Positions 7,859 to 17,127 are shown, counted from the first letter of the stretch. The stretch: DNA of 64,000 nt from Acidobacteriota bacterium (GCA_011526565.1 WYBL01000086.1:86219-150218); one strand, 5' to 3'. Numbers and translations: made by a program. Notes: generated by a model not told the origin, from the letters alone.

Positions 7859-9073
7859 GTGAGCCGCACGATCCTCCACGTCGACATGGACGCGTTCTAC
7901 GCGGCGGTCGAGCAGCGCGACCGCCCGGAGCTGCGCGGGAAGCCGGTGATCGTCGGTTCCGACCCGAGAGGCGGCGCCGGCCGCGGCGTCGTCTCCACCT
8001 GCTCCTACGAGGCGCGCCGCTTCGGCGTGCGCTCCGCCCAGCCGATCCGCGAGGCGTGGCGCCTGTGCCCCCAGGGCATCTACGTGCAGCCCGACATGAA
8101 GCGCTACTCCGTCGTGTCGGACCAGGTGATGGAGATCCTCGGCACCTTCACCGACCTGGTCGAGCCGGTCTCGATCGACGAGGCGTTCCTCGACGTCAGC
8201 GGCGCGTTGCGCCCCTTCGCGGGCAGCGCCGAGGCCCTGGCGACCGCGCTCAAGCAGCGCATCCACGAGCGGCTGCAGCTCACCGCCTCGGTCGGCGTCG
8301 CGAGCTGCAAGCTCCTCGCGAAGGTCGCGTCCGACATGCGCAAGCCGGACGGCCTGGTGATCGTGCTTCCGGGCGAAGAGGCCGCGTTCCTCTCGCCGCT
8401 GCCGGTGCGCCGCCTGTGGGGCGTGGGACCGAAGATGGAGGAGCGGCTGATCCCGCTCGGCATCCACACCATCGGCGATCTCGCCCGCGCCGACACCGGG
8501 CGCCTCGAGCGCAAGCTCGGCAGCCACGGCTTCGACCTGCAGAAGCTGGCCCGCGGCGAAGACGACCGCCCCGTGATCGCCGACCGCGGCGAAGCGAAGA
8601 GCCTGGGCGCCGAGCACACCTTCGGCGAAGACGTGGCCGACCTCGACACGCTGCGCCGCACGCTGCTCGAGCTCTCCGACCACGTCGCGCGCCGCCTGCG
8701 CCGCCACGGCCTGCAGGGCCGCACCGTGACCCTCAAGTACCGCGACGAGGACTTCGAGACGCTGACCCGCGCCGAGACGGCCGCGCAGCCGACCGACTCG
8801 GGCGACGCGATCTTCGCGGTCGCCTGGCGGCTGTTCCAGAAGGTGCACGGCCGCCGCAAGGTGCGGCTGCTCGGCGTCACGCTCTCGCACTTCGGCGGCG
8901 CCGCCCAGCTCGGGCTCTTCGCGCCGGCGGCGGCCGAAGCGACGCCGGCCGAGCGGGTGCGTGACGCCCTCGTCGACCGCTTCGGCCGCGACGCGGTGAC
9001 CCGCGCGAGCCTGCTCGAGAGCCCGCGCCGTCGGCGGGTGGGCTGGGACGACGGCCCGACGAAGAAGGACTGA
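7859..9073 (+). CDS. dinB: DNA polymerase IV (Y-family, DinB)
   Basis: The protein of 404 residues shows Y-family polymerase motifs: ILHVDMDAFYAAVEQRD at the N-terminus (metal-binding Asp), STCSYEARRFGVRSAQP, PVSIDEAFLDVSG (catalytic Asp-Glu) and ASVGVASCKLLAKVASDMRKPDG. A little-finger domain and a C-terminal LGLF segment follow, the latter possibly a beta-clamp-binding motif. Pol IV performs low-fidelity translesion synthesis. GTG at 7859 is the start. The gene stands alone between the BMC operon and the convergent GTPase gene; no LexA box was recognised. Confidence 0.95.
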   Translation: MSRTILHVDMDAFYAAVEQRDRPELRGKPVIVGSDPRGGAGRGVVSTCSYEARRFGVRSAQPIREAWRLCPQGIYVQPDMKRYSVVSDQVMEILGTFTDLVEPVSIDEAFLDVSGALRPFAGSAEALATALKQRIHERLQLTASVGVASCKLLAKVASDMRKPDGLVIVLPGEEAAFLSPLPVRRLWGVGPKMEERLIPLGIHTIGDLARADTGRLERKLGSHGFDLQKLARGEDDRPVIADRGEAKSLGAEHTFGEDVADLDTLRRTLLELSDHVARRLRRHGLQGRTVTLKYRDEDFETLTRAETAAQPTDSGDAIFAVAWRLFQKVHGRRKVRLLGVTLSHFGGAAQLGLFAPAAAEATPAERVRDALVDRFGRDAVTRASLLESPRRRRVGWDDGPTKKD

Positions 9074-9075
9074 AG

Positions 9076-10494
9076 CTACTTCAGCTTCAGTTGCAGGTTC
9101 AGGCGCAGGTTCAGGCGGAGCGTGCGGGTGCCGGGCTCGAGGACGATCTCGATCGGCACCGTCACGTCGGCCTGGCCGTCCTGCACCTCGACGCTGACCG
9201 CCACCTCGCCCACCGGCGCCGTGGCCGGCTCGGACCGTGGCGACTCCACGGGGGCCGGCTCGGGGACGAGAGGCTCGGGTGGCGCGGGAGCCGGCGGCGG
9301 CTCCTCGACGCCGAGCGCGTCCAGAGACAGCTCGGCGGGCTCCGGCTCGCGGGCGGGCTCCGGCGGCGGGATGGGCGCCGCCGCGGGCGGCTCGACCTCT
9401 TCGACGCCGAGGGAGTCGAGCGACAGCTCCGCGGGCTCCGGTGCCGGAGCGGGCTCGAGCGGAAGTTCCATCGCGGGGCCGGCGTCGAACCCCAGCTCCG
9501 GCGCGGGTTCGGGCTCGGGCACGAACGGGAGCTCGTCGGCCACCGGGATCGGGGCCGGCTCGGGCTCCGGGGCCATCGGCTCGAGCGAGAGCTCCGGCTC
9601 GGGCGTGAAGGCCAGCTCGTCCATCGGCATCGACGGTGCCGTCACGTCGCCGAGCTCGGCGACGTTGCCCAGCGGCACGGCCGGCTCCGTCGAGTCGAGC
9701 GAACTCAACAGGTCGTCGACCTGCGGCGACGCGGTGGCGGGCGCCGGCGGTGGCGGCGGCGGTGGTGGCGGTGGCGGCGGCGGTGGTGGCGGGGGCGGTG
9801 CCGGGCGCGGCGCCGGGGCCGGCGCGGCCGGTTTCGGCGCAGCAGGCGCGGGGACCGCCGGACGGGCCGCCGGGCGGGACAGCGACGGCGCGGCTTCGCC
9901 ACCGCCGTACTTGCCGGCCAGCGTGCGGAACACCAGGCCCGTTGCGCCCTTCAGCGTCTCCTCGACGCCGACCCCGGACTTGGCCGAGGCCTCGAACCAC
10001 AGGTACTTGCCCTGCGGATTGAGCTTCGCCTCGAGCTCCGGGATCGGCAGCGCGTTGGGCAGGTCGCGCTTGTTGTACTGCAGGACGATCGGGATCTCGT
10101 CGGGGTCGATCTCGTTGACCTCGAGGTTCTCGCGCAGGTTGGCGAAGGCGTCGAGGTTGGCGTCCAGCATCGGCTCCTGGCTGTCGACCACGAACACCAC
10201 GCAGTCGGCGCCCTTGAGCACCATGCGCCGGGTGGCGTTGTAGAAGACCTGGCCGGGGACCGTGTAGAGCTGGATGCGGGTCTTCATGCCGCGGATCGTG
10301 CCCAGCTCGATCGGCAGGAAGTCGAAGAACAGCGTCCGGTCGGCCTCCGTGGCCAGCGACAGCATCTTCCCCTTGTTCTTGATGGGGAGCTGCTCGTGGA
10401 CCCACTGCAGGTTGGTCGTCTTGCCGCACAGGCCAGGCCCGTAGTACACGACCTTGGCCGTCAGCTCCTTGGTCGAGTAGTTGAAGAGGACCAT
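9076..10494 (-). CDS. MglA-like small GTPase with long Pro-rich/acidic tail
   Basis: Residues 1 to about 190 form a complete MglA-type GTPase: VLFNYSTKE, P-loop GPGLCGKTT (19-27), a TVPGQ-type G3, NKRD as G4 and SAKSG as G5. MglA proteins set cell polarity or regulate motility and secretion with a Roadblock partner. Beyond about residue 200 there is an Ala/Pro stretch, a run of about 18 prolines (codons at 9746-9799), an acidic region repeating PEPE and AELSLD-LGVEE motifs, and a terminal stretch of alternating hydrophobic and charged residues (RLNLRLNLQLKLK). The total of 472 residues is more than double the family norm. The ATG at 10494 matches family N-termini; 10506 is an alternative. No Roadblock gene is adjacent. 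Confidence 0.85.
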   Translation of the reverse strand: MVLFNYSTKELTAKVVYYGPGLCGKTTNLQWVHEQLPIKNKGKMLSLATEADRTLFFDFLPIELGTIRGMKTRIQLYTVPGQVFYNATRRMVLKGADCVVFVVDSQEPMLDANLDAFANLRENLEVNEIDPDEIPIVLQYNKRDLPNALPIPELEAKLNPQGKYLWFEASAKSGVGVEETLKGATGLVFRTLAGKYGGGEAAPSLSRPAARPAVPAPAAPKPAAPAPAPRPAPPPPPPPPPPPPPPPPPPAPATASPQVDDLLSSLDSTEPAVPLGNVAELGDVTAPSMPMDELAFTPEPELSLEPMAPEPEPAPIPVADELPFVPEPEPAPELGFDAGPAMELPLEPAPAPEPAELSLDSLGVEEVEPPAAAPIPPPEPAREPEPAELSLDALGVEEPPPAPAPPEPLVPEPAPVESPRSEPATAPVGEVAVSVEVQDGQADVTVPIEIVLEPGTRTLRLNLRLNLQLKLK

Positions 10495-10558
10495 GGCCGC
10501 GGGCATTCTAGGCACGCCCGCGAAGGGCAAGCAAACCCCCGATAGAGAGGCCCCGCCC

Positions 10559-11182
10559 ATGCTCGCCTTCCCGCTGCTGTTCCTGCTCGCCCAGGCCCCG
10601 GCGCCACCCGTCGCGACGCCCGAGCCGACGCCGCGTCCGACCCCGAACGGACCCGTCGTCGTGCTCGAGACCTCGATGGGCAACGTCAAGATCGGCCTGC
10701 ACCAGGACAAGACGCCGCGCACCGTGAAGAACTTCCTGAACTACGTGCGCATGGGCCACTTCGACGGCACCGTGTTTCACAGGGTGATCCCCGGTTTCAT
10801 GGTTCAGGGCGGCGGCTTCCTGCCCGACATGACCGAGCGCAAGGAGACGCTGATGCCGCCGGTCGTCAACGAGGCACGGCTGGGTGCTTCGGCCGGCCTG
10901 CGCAACTCGCGCGGCACCGTGGCGATGGCGCGCACGAACGACCCCAACTCGGCGCAGTCGCAGTTCTTCGTCAACGTGAAGGACAACCACCGCCTCGACT
11001 TCGGCATCGGCGGCGCCGGCTACGCCGTGTTCGGCGAGGTGCTCGAGGGCATGGACGTCGTCGACCGCATCGTCGCGGTGCCGACCGGCACCAAGGGCAT
11101 GCACCAGAACGTGCCGCTGAAGCCGGTGCTGATCAACCGCGCCCGCGAGCTGCCGGCGCCGAAGCCTGCCGCCAAGCCCTGA
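10559..11182 (+). CDS. cyclophilin-type peptidyl-prolyl isomerase, exported
   Basis: The 207-residue protein has a short hydrophobic N-terminus (LAFPLLFLLAQAPAPP), suggesting export to the periplasm. A Pro/Thr-rich spacer precedes a cyclophilin domain with NVKIGLHQDKTPRTVKNFLNYV, FHRVIPGFMVQGG (the catalytic Arg segment), MARTNDPNSAQSQFFVNV and YAVFGEVLEGMDVVD. It accelerates cis-trans isomerisation of Xaa-Pro bonds, probably aiding folding of exported proteins. The ATG at 10559 follows AGAGAGG. It is divergent from the GTPase gene (64-nt gap), and the next gene seems to start inside its stop codon. Confidence 0.92.
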   Translation: MLAFPLLFLLAQAPAPPVATPEPTPRPTPNGPVVVLETSMGNVKIGLHQDKTPRTVKNFLNYVRMGHFDGTVFHRVIPGFMVQGGGFLPDMTERKETLMPPVVNEARLGASAGLRNSRGTVAMARTNDPNSAQSQFFVNVKDNHRLDFGIGGAGYAVFGEVLEGMDVVDRIVAVPTGTKGMHQNVPLKPVLINRARELPAPKPAAKP

Positions 11183-12381
11183 ACCCCGGCCCGCGCCCGC
11201 TCGACGGCGTCCGCGTCCTCGAGCTGGGTCAGCTCGTCTCCGGCCCCTTCGCCGGCGCGCTGCTCGCCTGGTTCGGCGCCCGCGTGATCAAGGTCGAGCC
11301 GCCCGGCGGCGACCCCGTGCGCGACTGGCGGGTCGTCGAGGACGGCTCGTCGCTGTGGTGGCGCTCGCTCGGCCGCAACAAGGAGTGCGTCACCCTCGAC
11401 CTGCGCCGCGAAGAAGGCCGCGCGCTGGCCTTCGAGCTGGCCTGCCGCGTCGACGTCGTGATCGAGAACTTCCGGCCCGGCACCCTCGAGCGCTGGGGCC
11501 TCGGCCCGGGGCGGCTGCGCGAGCGCAACCCGGGCCTCGTGATGTGCCGCATCTCCGGCTTTGGCCAGGACGGGCCCTACGCGCCGCGGCCCGGCTTCGC
11601 CTCGATCTGCGAGGCGATCGGCGGCCTGCGCTACGTCGACGGCTTCCCCGACCGCGCGCCGACGCGGGCCAACCTCTCGCTCGGCGACAGCCTGGCCGGT
11701 CTCCACGCGGCGCTCGGCGTCGTGCTGTCCCTGTATCACCGCGACCGGCCCGGCGGATCCGGTGAAGGGCAGCCGGTCGACACCGCCATCTACGAGGCCG
11801 TCTTCAACATGACGGAAGCGGTGCTGCCGGAGTACGACCGCGCGGGCGTCGTGCGCGAGCGCACCGGCGGCCGCCTGAACGGCGTGGTGCCGAGCAACGC
11901 CTACGCCTGCGCCGACGGCGAACACGTCGTGATCGGCGGCAACGGCGACTCGATCTTCCGGCGCCTGATGCGGGCCGCGGGCCGGGCGGACCTCGCGAAC
12001 GACCCGCGGCTCTCGACCAACGCGGGGCGCGTCACCCACGAGCCCGAGATCGACGCGGCGCTTTCGGCGTGGACCGCGACGCTGACCGCGCGCGAGGTCG
12101 CCGCCCGTCTCGAGGCCGCGGACGTGCCGGTGGGACGCCCCTACAGCGCGAAGGACATCGCGGAGGATCCGCACTACGCGGCGCGCGGCATGTTCGAGAG
12201 CGTGGAGGTCGGCGGCCGGCCACTGCGGCTGCCGGCGATGGCGCCGAAGCTCGGCGCGACGCCGGGCCGCACGGAGTGGGCGGGACCGGAGCGCGGCGAA
12301 CACACCCGCGCGGTGCTGCGCGAGGAGCTGGGCCTGGGCGACGGCGAGCTCGACCGGCTCGCCGCCGCCGGGGTGATCTGA
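11179..12381 (+). CDS. CaiB/BaiF family III CoA-transferase
   Basis: Family III CoA-transferases move CoA between acyl groups through an aspartyl anhydride. The conserved N-terminal segment LDGVRVLELGQLVSGPFAG is fully encoded, followed by VIKVEPPGGDPVRDW, the NKECVTLDLR block and the Asp-bearing VDTAIYEAVFNM. The C-terminal LGLGDGELDRLAAAGVI closes the family fold at about 400 residues. No ATG, GTG or TTG lies in frame before the conserved N-terminus. The only candidate is CTG at 11179, overlapping the stop of the cyclophilin gene; GTG 11284 would delete the first conserved 35 residues. The acyl substrate is unknown. Confidence 0.85.
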   Translation: MNPGPRPLDGVRVLELGQLVSGPFAGALLAWFGARVIKVEPPGGDPVRDWRVVEDGSSLWWRSLGRNKECVTLDLRREEGRALAFELACRVDVVIENFRPGTLERWGLGPGRLRERNPGLVMCRISGFGQDGPYAPRPGFASICEAIGGLRYVDGFPDRAPTRANLSLGDSLAGLHAALGVVLSLYHRDRPGGSGEGQPVDTAIYEAVFNMTEAVLPEYDRAGVVRERTGGRLNGVVPSNAYACADGEHVVIGGNGDSIFRRLMRAAGRADLANDPRLSTNAGRVTHEPEIDAALSAWTATLTAREVAARLEAADVPVGRPYSAKDIAEDPHYAARGMFESVEVGGRPLRLPAMAPKLGATPGRTEWAGPERGEHTRAVLREELGLGDGELDRLAAAGVI

Positions 12382-13749
12382 CTACAGGCCCGCGAACGCC
12401 TTGACGAGCTCGTCGGCCTTCGCCGCGTCGACGGCGAGCAGCGCGTCGTCGCCCGGCCGCCGCGCGTGCCAGGCGCCGCCCGCCTGGCCCAGCTCGAGCC
12501 ACACGGGCTCGCCCTTCTCCATCGCGAGCTGCAGCCGGAACGCGGGCTTGTCGAGGCCGTAGGCCGACAGCACCTTCGGGTCGTCGACGAACGCGCTCGC
12601 CTCGGTGCCGCCCAGCTTGAAGAGCGCATCGTCGACGAGCTTCGTCTCGACGTCCTTCGCGTCGGGCGCCGTGCGCTTCCACTTCTGCTCGTCGAAGCCG
12701 TCCGCGCCCTTGACCGTGCTGCGCGCGAGCTTCCGGACCTTGTCCCCCTCGTGGATCTCGATCCCCGTCACCTGGTAGGTCGCGATCTCCAGCAGCCGCT
12801 TCGCACGCCAGTGGTCGAGGCCCTTCTCCAGGTCCTCGACGACGGCGCCGGGAATCACCGCGACCAGCGACGCTCCGCCCACGCGGGCGTGGAACTTCTT
12901 GTCGGCGGGCGAGGTGCCGATCTCGAGCGTCTTCGTCGAGCCGTCGGCCAGCTTGAGCGCGACCGTGCGCGCCGGCTTGTGCAGGCCCCACGGCTTCAGG
13001 TCGCGGGCGTCTTCGGCCGCCACCTCGTCGAAGCGCAGGCTCTCCAGCAGCCCCACGAAGCCGTCGACGGAGTAGCGGCCGGCGCGGGTGCGCACCGGGG
13101 CCGTGATCGTCCACTCGTCCGCCTCGCGCGCCAGCGCGTAGCGGCCCTCGGGCCCGCTCACCTCCAGCCCGCGCACCGCGTCGCGCTGGACCTTCAGCAG
13201 GTTGCGGTCGCGCAGGTCGAAGGCCTTCTTCTCGAACGCCTGGGCCATGTAACCGGGGATCGTGAACACCCGGCGCCGCGCCGAGAGCTGCGCGAACACC
13301 TCGCCCGACGCCGGCACCTTGTCGCCGATCAGCAGCACCCGCGGCGCCGCCTCGCCGGCGACGCGGACCTCGACCCGCGTGGCCGCCGGCTCGAGGCCGA
13401 ACTCCGCGAGGTCGGTCGGGCTCTCGGCGGCGACCTGCTGTGCCTCCATGTTCTCGAGGCCGCCGAGCAGCGTCTCGACCTGCGAGGCGTCGGCCGCGGC
13501 GTCGAGCGGGGCCAGCAGCCGCCAGGCGTTCTCGCGCTTGGAGAGCCGCACGGCCTCGCCGCCGCGGGGTTCGATGAGCAGCTCTTCGACGCGCTGCTTG
13601 ACGAGGCCGTCGAAAACCTTCTCCTTCGGCCCCGTCTCTTCGCCGTCGAGCGGCTTGACCGGCTTGCCGCGCTCGACGAACCAGGCGTAGCCACCGAGCC
13701 CGCCGAGCACGGCGAGCACGACCGCGGTGCGGACGAACGTGCCCTTCAT
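12382..13749 (-). CDS. DUF4340 protein of the Gld-type ABC operon
   Basis: This 455-residue protein has one N-terminal membrane segment (TAVVLAVLGGLGGYAWFV) and an extracytoplasmic body of repeated DUF4340 modules. Recurring elements such as LSKRENAWRLLAPLDAAAD, ALAREADEWTITAPVRTRAG and two FGLEPA/WGLHKPA motifs suggest an internal repeat. DUF4340 genes typically follow GldF/GldG-like ABC transporter genes, as here; the molecular role is not established. It starts 4 nt after the GldG-like gene and is the last of the four-gene minus-strand operon, ending against the CoA-transferase stop. Confidence 0.82.
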   Translation of the reverse strand: MKGTFVRTAVVLAVLGGLGGYAWFVERGKPVKPLDGEETGPKEKVFDGLVKQRVEELLIEPRGGEAVRLSKRENAWRLLAPLDAAADASQVETLLGGLENMEAQQVAAESPTDLAEFGLEPAATRVEVRVAGEAAPRVLLIGDKVPASGEVFAQLSARRRVFTIPGYMAQAFEKKAFDLRDRNLLKVQRDAVRGLEVSGPEGRYALAREADEWTITAPVRTRAGRYSVDGFVGLLESLRFDEVAAEDARDLKPWGLHKPARTVALKLADGSTKTLEIGTSPADKKFHARVGGASLVAVIPGAVVEDLEKGLDHWRAKRLLEIATYQVTGIEIHEGDKVRKLARSTVKGADGFDEQKWKRTAPDAKDVETKLVDDALFKLGGTEASAFVDDPKVLSAYGLDKPAFRLQLAMEKGEPVWLELGQAGGAWHARRPGDDALLAVDAAKADELVKAFAGL

Positions 13750-13753
13750 CGCG

Positions 13754-15328
13754 CTACCGCCGCTGCCACCAGTTCATGACGCCGAGCACGACCCACAGGC
13801 CCGGCAGCACGAACAGCGCGAGCCACGACACGCGGCGCTGCTGGTCGGGGCTCAGGAACAGCTTGTGGTCCTCCGGCTCCTTCGGCCGGATCGAGATCAG
13901 CTCGCTGTCGCGGGCCAGCCACGCCACCGTGTTCAGGAAGAAGTCGGCGTTGCCCGAGATCTGGAGGAACTGGTTGGTCGCGAAGTCGGAGTCGCCGAAG
14001 GCCACCACGCGGCCCTCGGGCGCCTGCGCCTCTTCGCCTTCCGGGGTCGGCGTCGGCGCGGCCCCGGGAGGCGGCGCGGGAGCGGGCGCCTTGACCGTCG
14101 CCACCGCGCCCAGCGAGATCGGCCCCTTCTTCTCCTCGGGCTGCGGCATCGGCTCCTGCAGGTTCTTGAGGTCCGTCTCCGCCCACGAGCGGGCCGAGGT
14201 CTGCACGAGGTTCTGGGCGAACACGCCGGGCTTGCTGGCGCTGCCAGCGCTCACGCTGCGCGCGGTGGCGAACACCGTGGCGACGCGGAAGTCGCGGGTG
14301 ATCTCGTGGTAGGGGTAGGAGTCCGCGACCGGCGCGGCGGGCCCGAGCCCGAACACCTGGCCCACGCCGGAGACGTCGAGCACGAGGTCGCGGCCGGCCT
14401 CCAGGTTCCACTCCGCGAGCAGCGCGACCAGCGCCGGCGCCGCGCCGCGCAGCTCGGGCTCGACCATGGCCAGCAGCTTGCCGCCGGCCGCGACGTAGCT
14501 GCGCAGGGCGTCGATCGCCGGCGGCAGCAGGTCCTTCTCGGGGCCCGCCAGCACGACCACCGTGCACTCGGCGGGGATCTTCGGCTCGCGCAGCAGGGCC
14601 AGCTTCTGCGTCTTGTACGACGCCTTCTCGAGCGCGCCCTTGGCGGCCGAGAAGCCGGCCTCGCCCATGTCGTCGATCGAGCGCTGGCCTTCGCCTTCGG
14701 CGAAGCACACGGTCTTCTCGCCCTTGCGGGTGACCGCGATCAGCGCGTTGGTGACGTCCTGCTCGGTCACGTTCGTGACCTTCTCGCGCTTGCCCCCGTA
14801 CTCGACGACCAGCGTCGGCACCGAGGTGATGTCGTAGTCGCGGGTGAGCCCGGGCTTCTGCGTGGGGTCGACGTAGACGACCTTGAGGTTGCGCGCGGCC
14901 GCCTCGTACTCGCGCAGTCGGTCGCGGCCCGGGTCGCCGGCCCCGGTGTCGCGGTTGAAGTAGGTGAGCTTCGCCTCGCCCTCGAGGCCGGCCAGCACCT
15001 TCATCGTCTGGTCGGCCAGGCTCCACTGGCGGTTCTTGGTGACGTCCCAGCGCTTGGTGTTGCGGGCCGCCATCCAGTTGACGATGCCGAGGATGGCGAG
15101 CACCGCGAGCGCGGTGACGAAGGTGTTGGCGCCGTACTTGACGTTGCGGCGGGAGAACAGCGCGGCGAGGTCGCGCCCGCGCAGCAACGCGTGCAGCACG
15201 ACCAGGCCGGCGGCGCCGTAGAGGTACCACTCGGGCTGGCCGGGCAGCTCGCGCCCGGAGCGCTGCCACCACTGCGAGCCGATGGCGAGGATCGCGGCGA
15301 GGGGAGTGAGCAGGTCGAAGGGCTTCAT
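13754..15328 (-). CDS. GldG-like ABC-transporter auxiliary protein
   Basis: The 524-residue protein has two N-terminal membrane segments (around residues 35-50 and 70-85) and one at the C-terminus (WLALFVLPGLWVVLGVMNWW). Between them lies a large extracytoplasmic domain of the GldG/DUF4350-like type, with the typical opening NWMAARNTKRWDVTKNRQWSLADQT and the later GRVVAFGDSDFATNQFLQ. A Pro/Ala insertion lies before the last block. GldG proteins pair with the GldF permease and GldA ATPase; in Bacteroidetes they support gliding and secretion, while in other phyla the substrate is unknown. It begins 4 nt after the permease stop. Confidence 0.85.
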   Translation of the reverse strand: MKPFDLLTPLAAILAIGSQWWQRSGRELPGQPEWYLYGAAGLVVLHALLRGRDLAALFSRRNVKYGANTFVTALAVLAILGIVNWMAARNTKRWDVTKNRQWSLADQTMKVLAGLEGEAKLTYFNRDTGAGDPGRDRLREYEAAARNLKVVYVDPTQKPGLTRDYDITSVPTLVVEYGGKREKVTNVTEQDVTNALIAVTRKGEKTVCFAEGEGQRSIDDMGEAGFSAAKGALEKASYKTQKLALLREPKIPAECTVVVLAGPEKDLLPPAIDALRSYVAAGGKLLAMVEPELRGAAPALVALLAEWNLEAGRDLVLDVSGVGQVFGLGPAAPVADSYPYHEITRDFRVATVFATARSVSAGSASKPGVFAQNLVQTSARSWAETDLKNLQEPMPQPEEKKGPISLGAVATVKAPAPAPPPGAAPTPTPEGEEAQAPEGRVVAFGDSDFATNQFLQISGNADFFLNTVAWLARDSELISIRPKEPEDHKLFLSPDQQRRVSWLALFVLPGLWVVLGVMNWWQRR

Positions 15329-15332
15329 CGCT

Positions 15333-16121
15333 TCAGGCCCTCCAGCGCTGCGACTCGACCGACTGCTGGGCCAGGAACAGCCCGAAGCCGGAGAAGCTCA
15401 GGTAGAAGACGACGTCCTTGAGGTCGAGCACGCCTTTCGTCATGTCCTCCATGTGGGCCGTCACCGACAGGTAGGCGATCGCCTGCTGCAGCGGGCCGGC
15501 CGCGGGATCGTCCGCCCAGCCCAGCGTCAGCAGCGCGAGGAAGGCGCAGAACGACAGGATGCCGGCCACGATCTGGTTGCGGGTCAGCGTCGAGATGAAG
15601 GTGCCGACCGCGATCAGCGAGGCGCCGTAGAGCAGCAGCGCGAGCACTCCCGTCGCCACCGGCTTCCAGTCCGGCGGGGTGGTCGCGTAGACCCAGAGGG
15701 GCACGAAGTTGACCAGCGAGACGAGGATCATGAAGCCGAACAGGCCGGTCGCGGCGAAGAACTTGCCGAGCACGACCTGCCAGTCGGTCAGCGGGTTGGT
15801 GGAGAGCAGCTCGATCGTGCCCTGGCGCTTCTCCTCGGCGAACAGCCGCATCGTCAGCATCGGGATCACGAACAGCGCGACCACGGCCATGTTCTGGAAC
15901 AGCGGCCGCAGCACCCACTCGTTGAGCGACATCTTGGGGCCCATGCCCATCTCCATGCCGCCCTGGCGGGCCGAGGCCAGCAGGAAGTACTCGAAGGCGA
16001 CCTGGAAGAAGCGGCCGAACAGGAAGGTCCACACGAACAGCAGCACGTAGGCGATCGGGCTGCCGAAGTAGTGGCGCCACTCCTTCTCGACGATCGCCGA
16101 GACGTTGCGAAGCGAGCTCAT
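15333..16121 (-). CDS. GldF-like ABC-2 type permease
   Basis: The permease of 262 residues has six predicted membrane segments. The first is preceded by EKEWRHYFGSPIAYVLLFVW, and the family motif MLTMRLFAEEKRQGTIELL and NPLTDWQVVLGKF follow. It would form the transmembrane channel with the ATPase encoded 4 nt upstream and the GldG-like subunit 4 nt downstream. The even 4-nt spacing through all four genes indicates a single transcript. Confidence 0.9.
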   Translation of the reverse strand: MSSLRNVSAIVEKEWRHYFGSPIAYVLLFVWTFLFGRFFQVAFEYFLLASARQGGMEMGMGPKMSLNEWVLRPLFQNMAVVALFVIPMLTMRLFAEEKRQGTIELLSTNPLTDWQVVLGKFFAATGLFGFMILVSLVNFVPLWVYATTPPDWKPVATGVLALLLYGASLIAVGTFISTLTRNQIVAGILSFCAFLALLTLGWADDPAAGPLQQAIAYLSVTAHMEDMTKGVLDLKDVVFYLSFSGFGLFLAQQSVESQRWRA

Positions 16122-16125
16122 CGGG

Positions 16126-17127
16126 CTACGAGGCCTCCGTGGCGGGCGCCTCCGCCGTGGCGGGCGCCTCGGGCGCCGCGCCGTCCGCGGAGTCGGTGGT
16201 GGTGATCTGCAGGAAGATCTCCTCGAGGCTCATGCCGAGCCGGGACAGGCCGACCAGGTCGTGGCCGGCGCCGACCACGGCGCGGGCCAGCTCGGGGCGC
16301 AGGTCGCGGCCGGCCTCGGCGTCGACCTCGAAGGCGACGACGCCGTCGCCGGCGTCGCCTTTCGGGCGCAGGCCGATCACGCCCGGCACCGTGCGCAGCA
16401 GGTCGAACAGCGGCCCGGTCTCGCCGCGCGCCTCGACCCGCAACGCGCCCGATCCGCGCAGGCGCTGGGTCAGGTTCTCCGGCGTGTCCTCGGCGACGAC
16501 CTTGCCCTTGTTGATGATCACCACCCGGCCGCAGGTCACCTCGACCTCCGGCAGGATGTGGGTCGAGAGGATGATCGTGTGCTCGCCGCCGAGCGACTTG
16601 ATCAGCTCGCGGGTCTCCAGGATCTGCTTGGGGTCGAGGCCGGCGGTCGGCTCGTCGAGGATCAGCACGTCCGGGTTGGCGAGGATCGCCTGGGCCAGCC
16701 CGACCCGCTGGCGATAGCCCTTCGACAGCTTGCCGATGTGCTTGTTGCGCACGTCGACGAGCCGGGTCTTCTCGATCGCCTCGTCGATCTTGCGGCGCCG
16801 GTCCTTGCCGGGGATGCCCTTGATCTTCGAGCAGAACGAGAGGAAGTCCGCGACCTCCATGTCGGGGTAGAGCGGCGGGGTCTCGGGGATGTAGCCGATC
16901 CGGCGCTTGACCTCGAGCGGCTGCTCGAAGACGTCGAAGCCCGCCACCCGCGCCGTGCCTTCGGTGGCCGGCAGGTAACAGGTCAGGATCCGCATCGTCG
17001 TCGTCTTCCCCGCCCCGTTGGGGCCGAGGAAGCCGAGGATCTCGCCCTTCTGGACGCTGAAGGACACGCCGTCCACGGCGGTGTGGCGGCCGTAGCGCTT
17101 GGTCAGGTTGACGACCTCGATCATCAA
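16126..17127 (-). CDS. GldA-like ABC-transporter ATP-binding protein
   Basis: The 333-residue ATPase has Walker A GPNGAGKTTT near residue 38, the signature LSKGYRQRVGLAQA, Walker B VLILDEPTAGLDP and the H-loop STHILPEVE. A C-terminal extension of about 100 residues (from GSGALRVEARGE) with an Ala/Glu-rich tail follows, typical of GldA/DrrA-like subunits with ABC-2 permeases. It is the first gene of the operon GldA-GldF-GldG-DUF4340. The gap upstream to the histidine kinase contains GGCGCC inverted repeats and should hold divergent promoters. Confidence 0.92.
   Translation of the reverse strand: MMIEVVNLTKRYGRHTAVDGVSFSVQKGEILGFLGPNGAGKTTTMRILTCYLPATEGTARVAGFDVFEQPLEVKRRIGYIPETPPLYPDMEVADFLSFCSKIKGIPGKDRRRKIDEAIEKTRLVDVRNKHIGKLSKGYRQRVGLAQAILANPDVLILDEPTAGLDPKQILETRELIKSLGGEHTIILSTHILPEVEVTCGRVVIINKGKVVAEDTPENLTQRLRGSGALRVEARGETGPLFDLLRTVPGVIGLRPKGDAGDGVVAFEVDAEAGRDLRPELARAVVGAGHDLVGLSRLGMSLEEIFLQITTTDSADGAAPEAPATAEAPATEAS

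Noticed and set aside
9122..10243. Ser/Gly-rich open frame opposite the GTPase tail
   Set aside because: It is the complement of the Pro/Glu-rich codons of the GTPase gene; it has no start signal or domain of its own.
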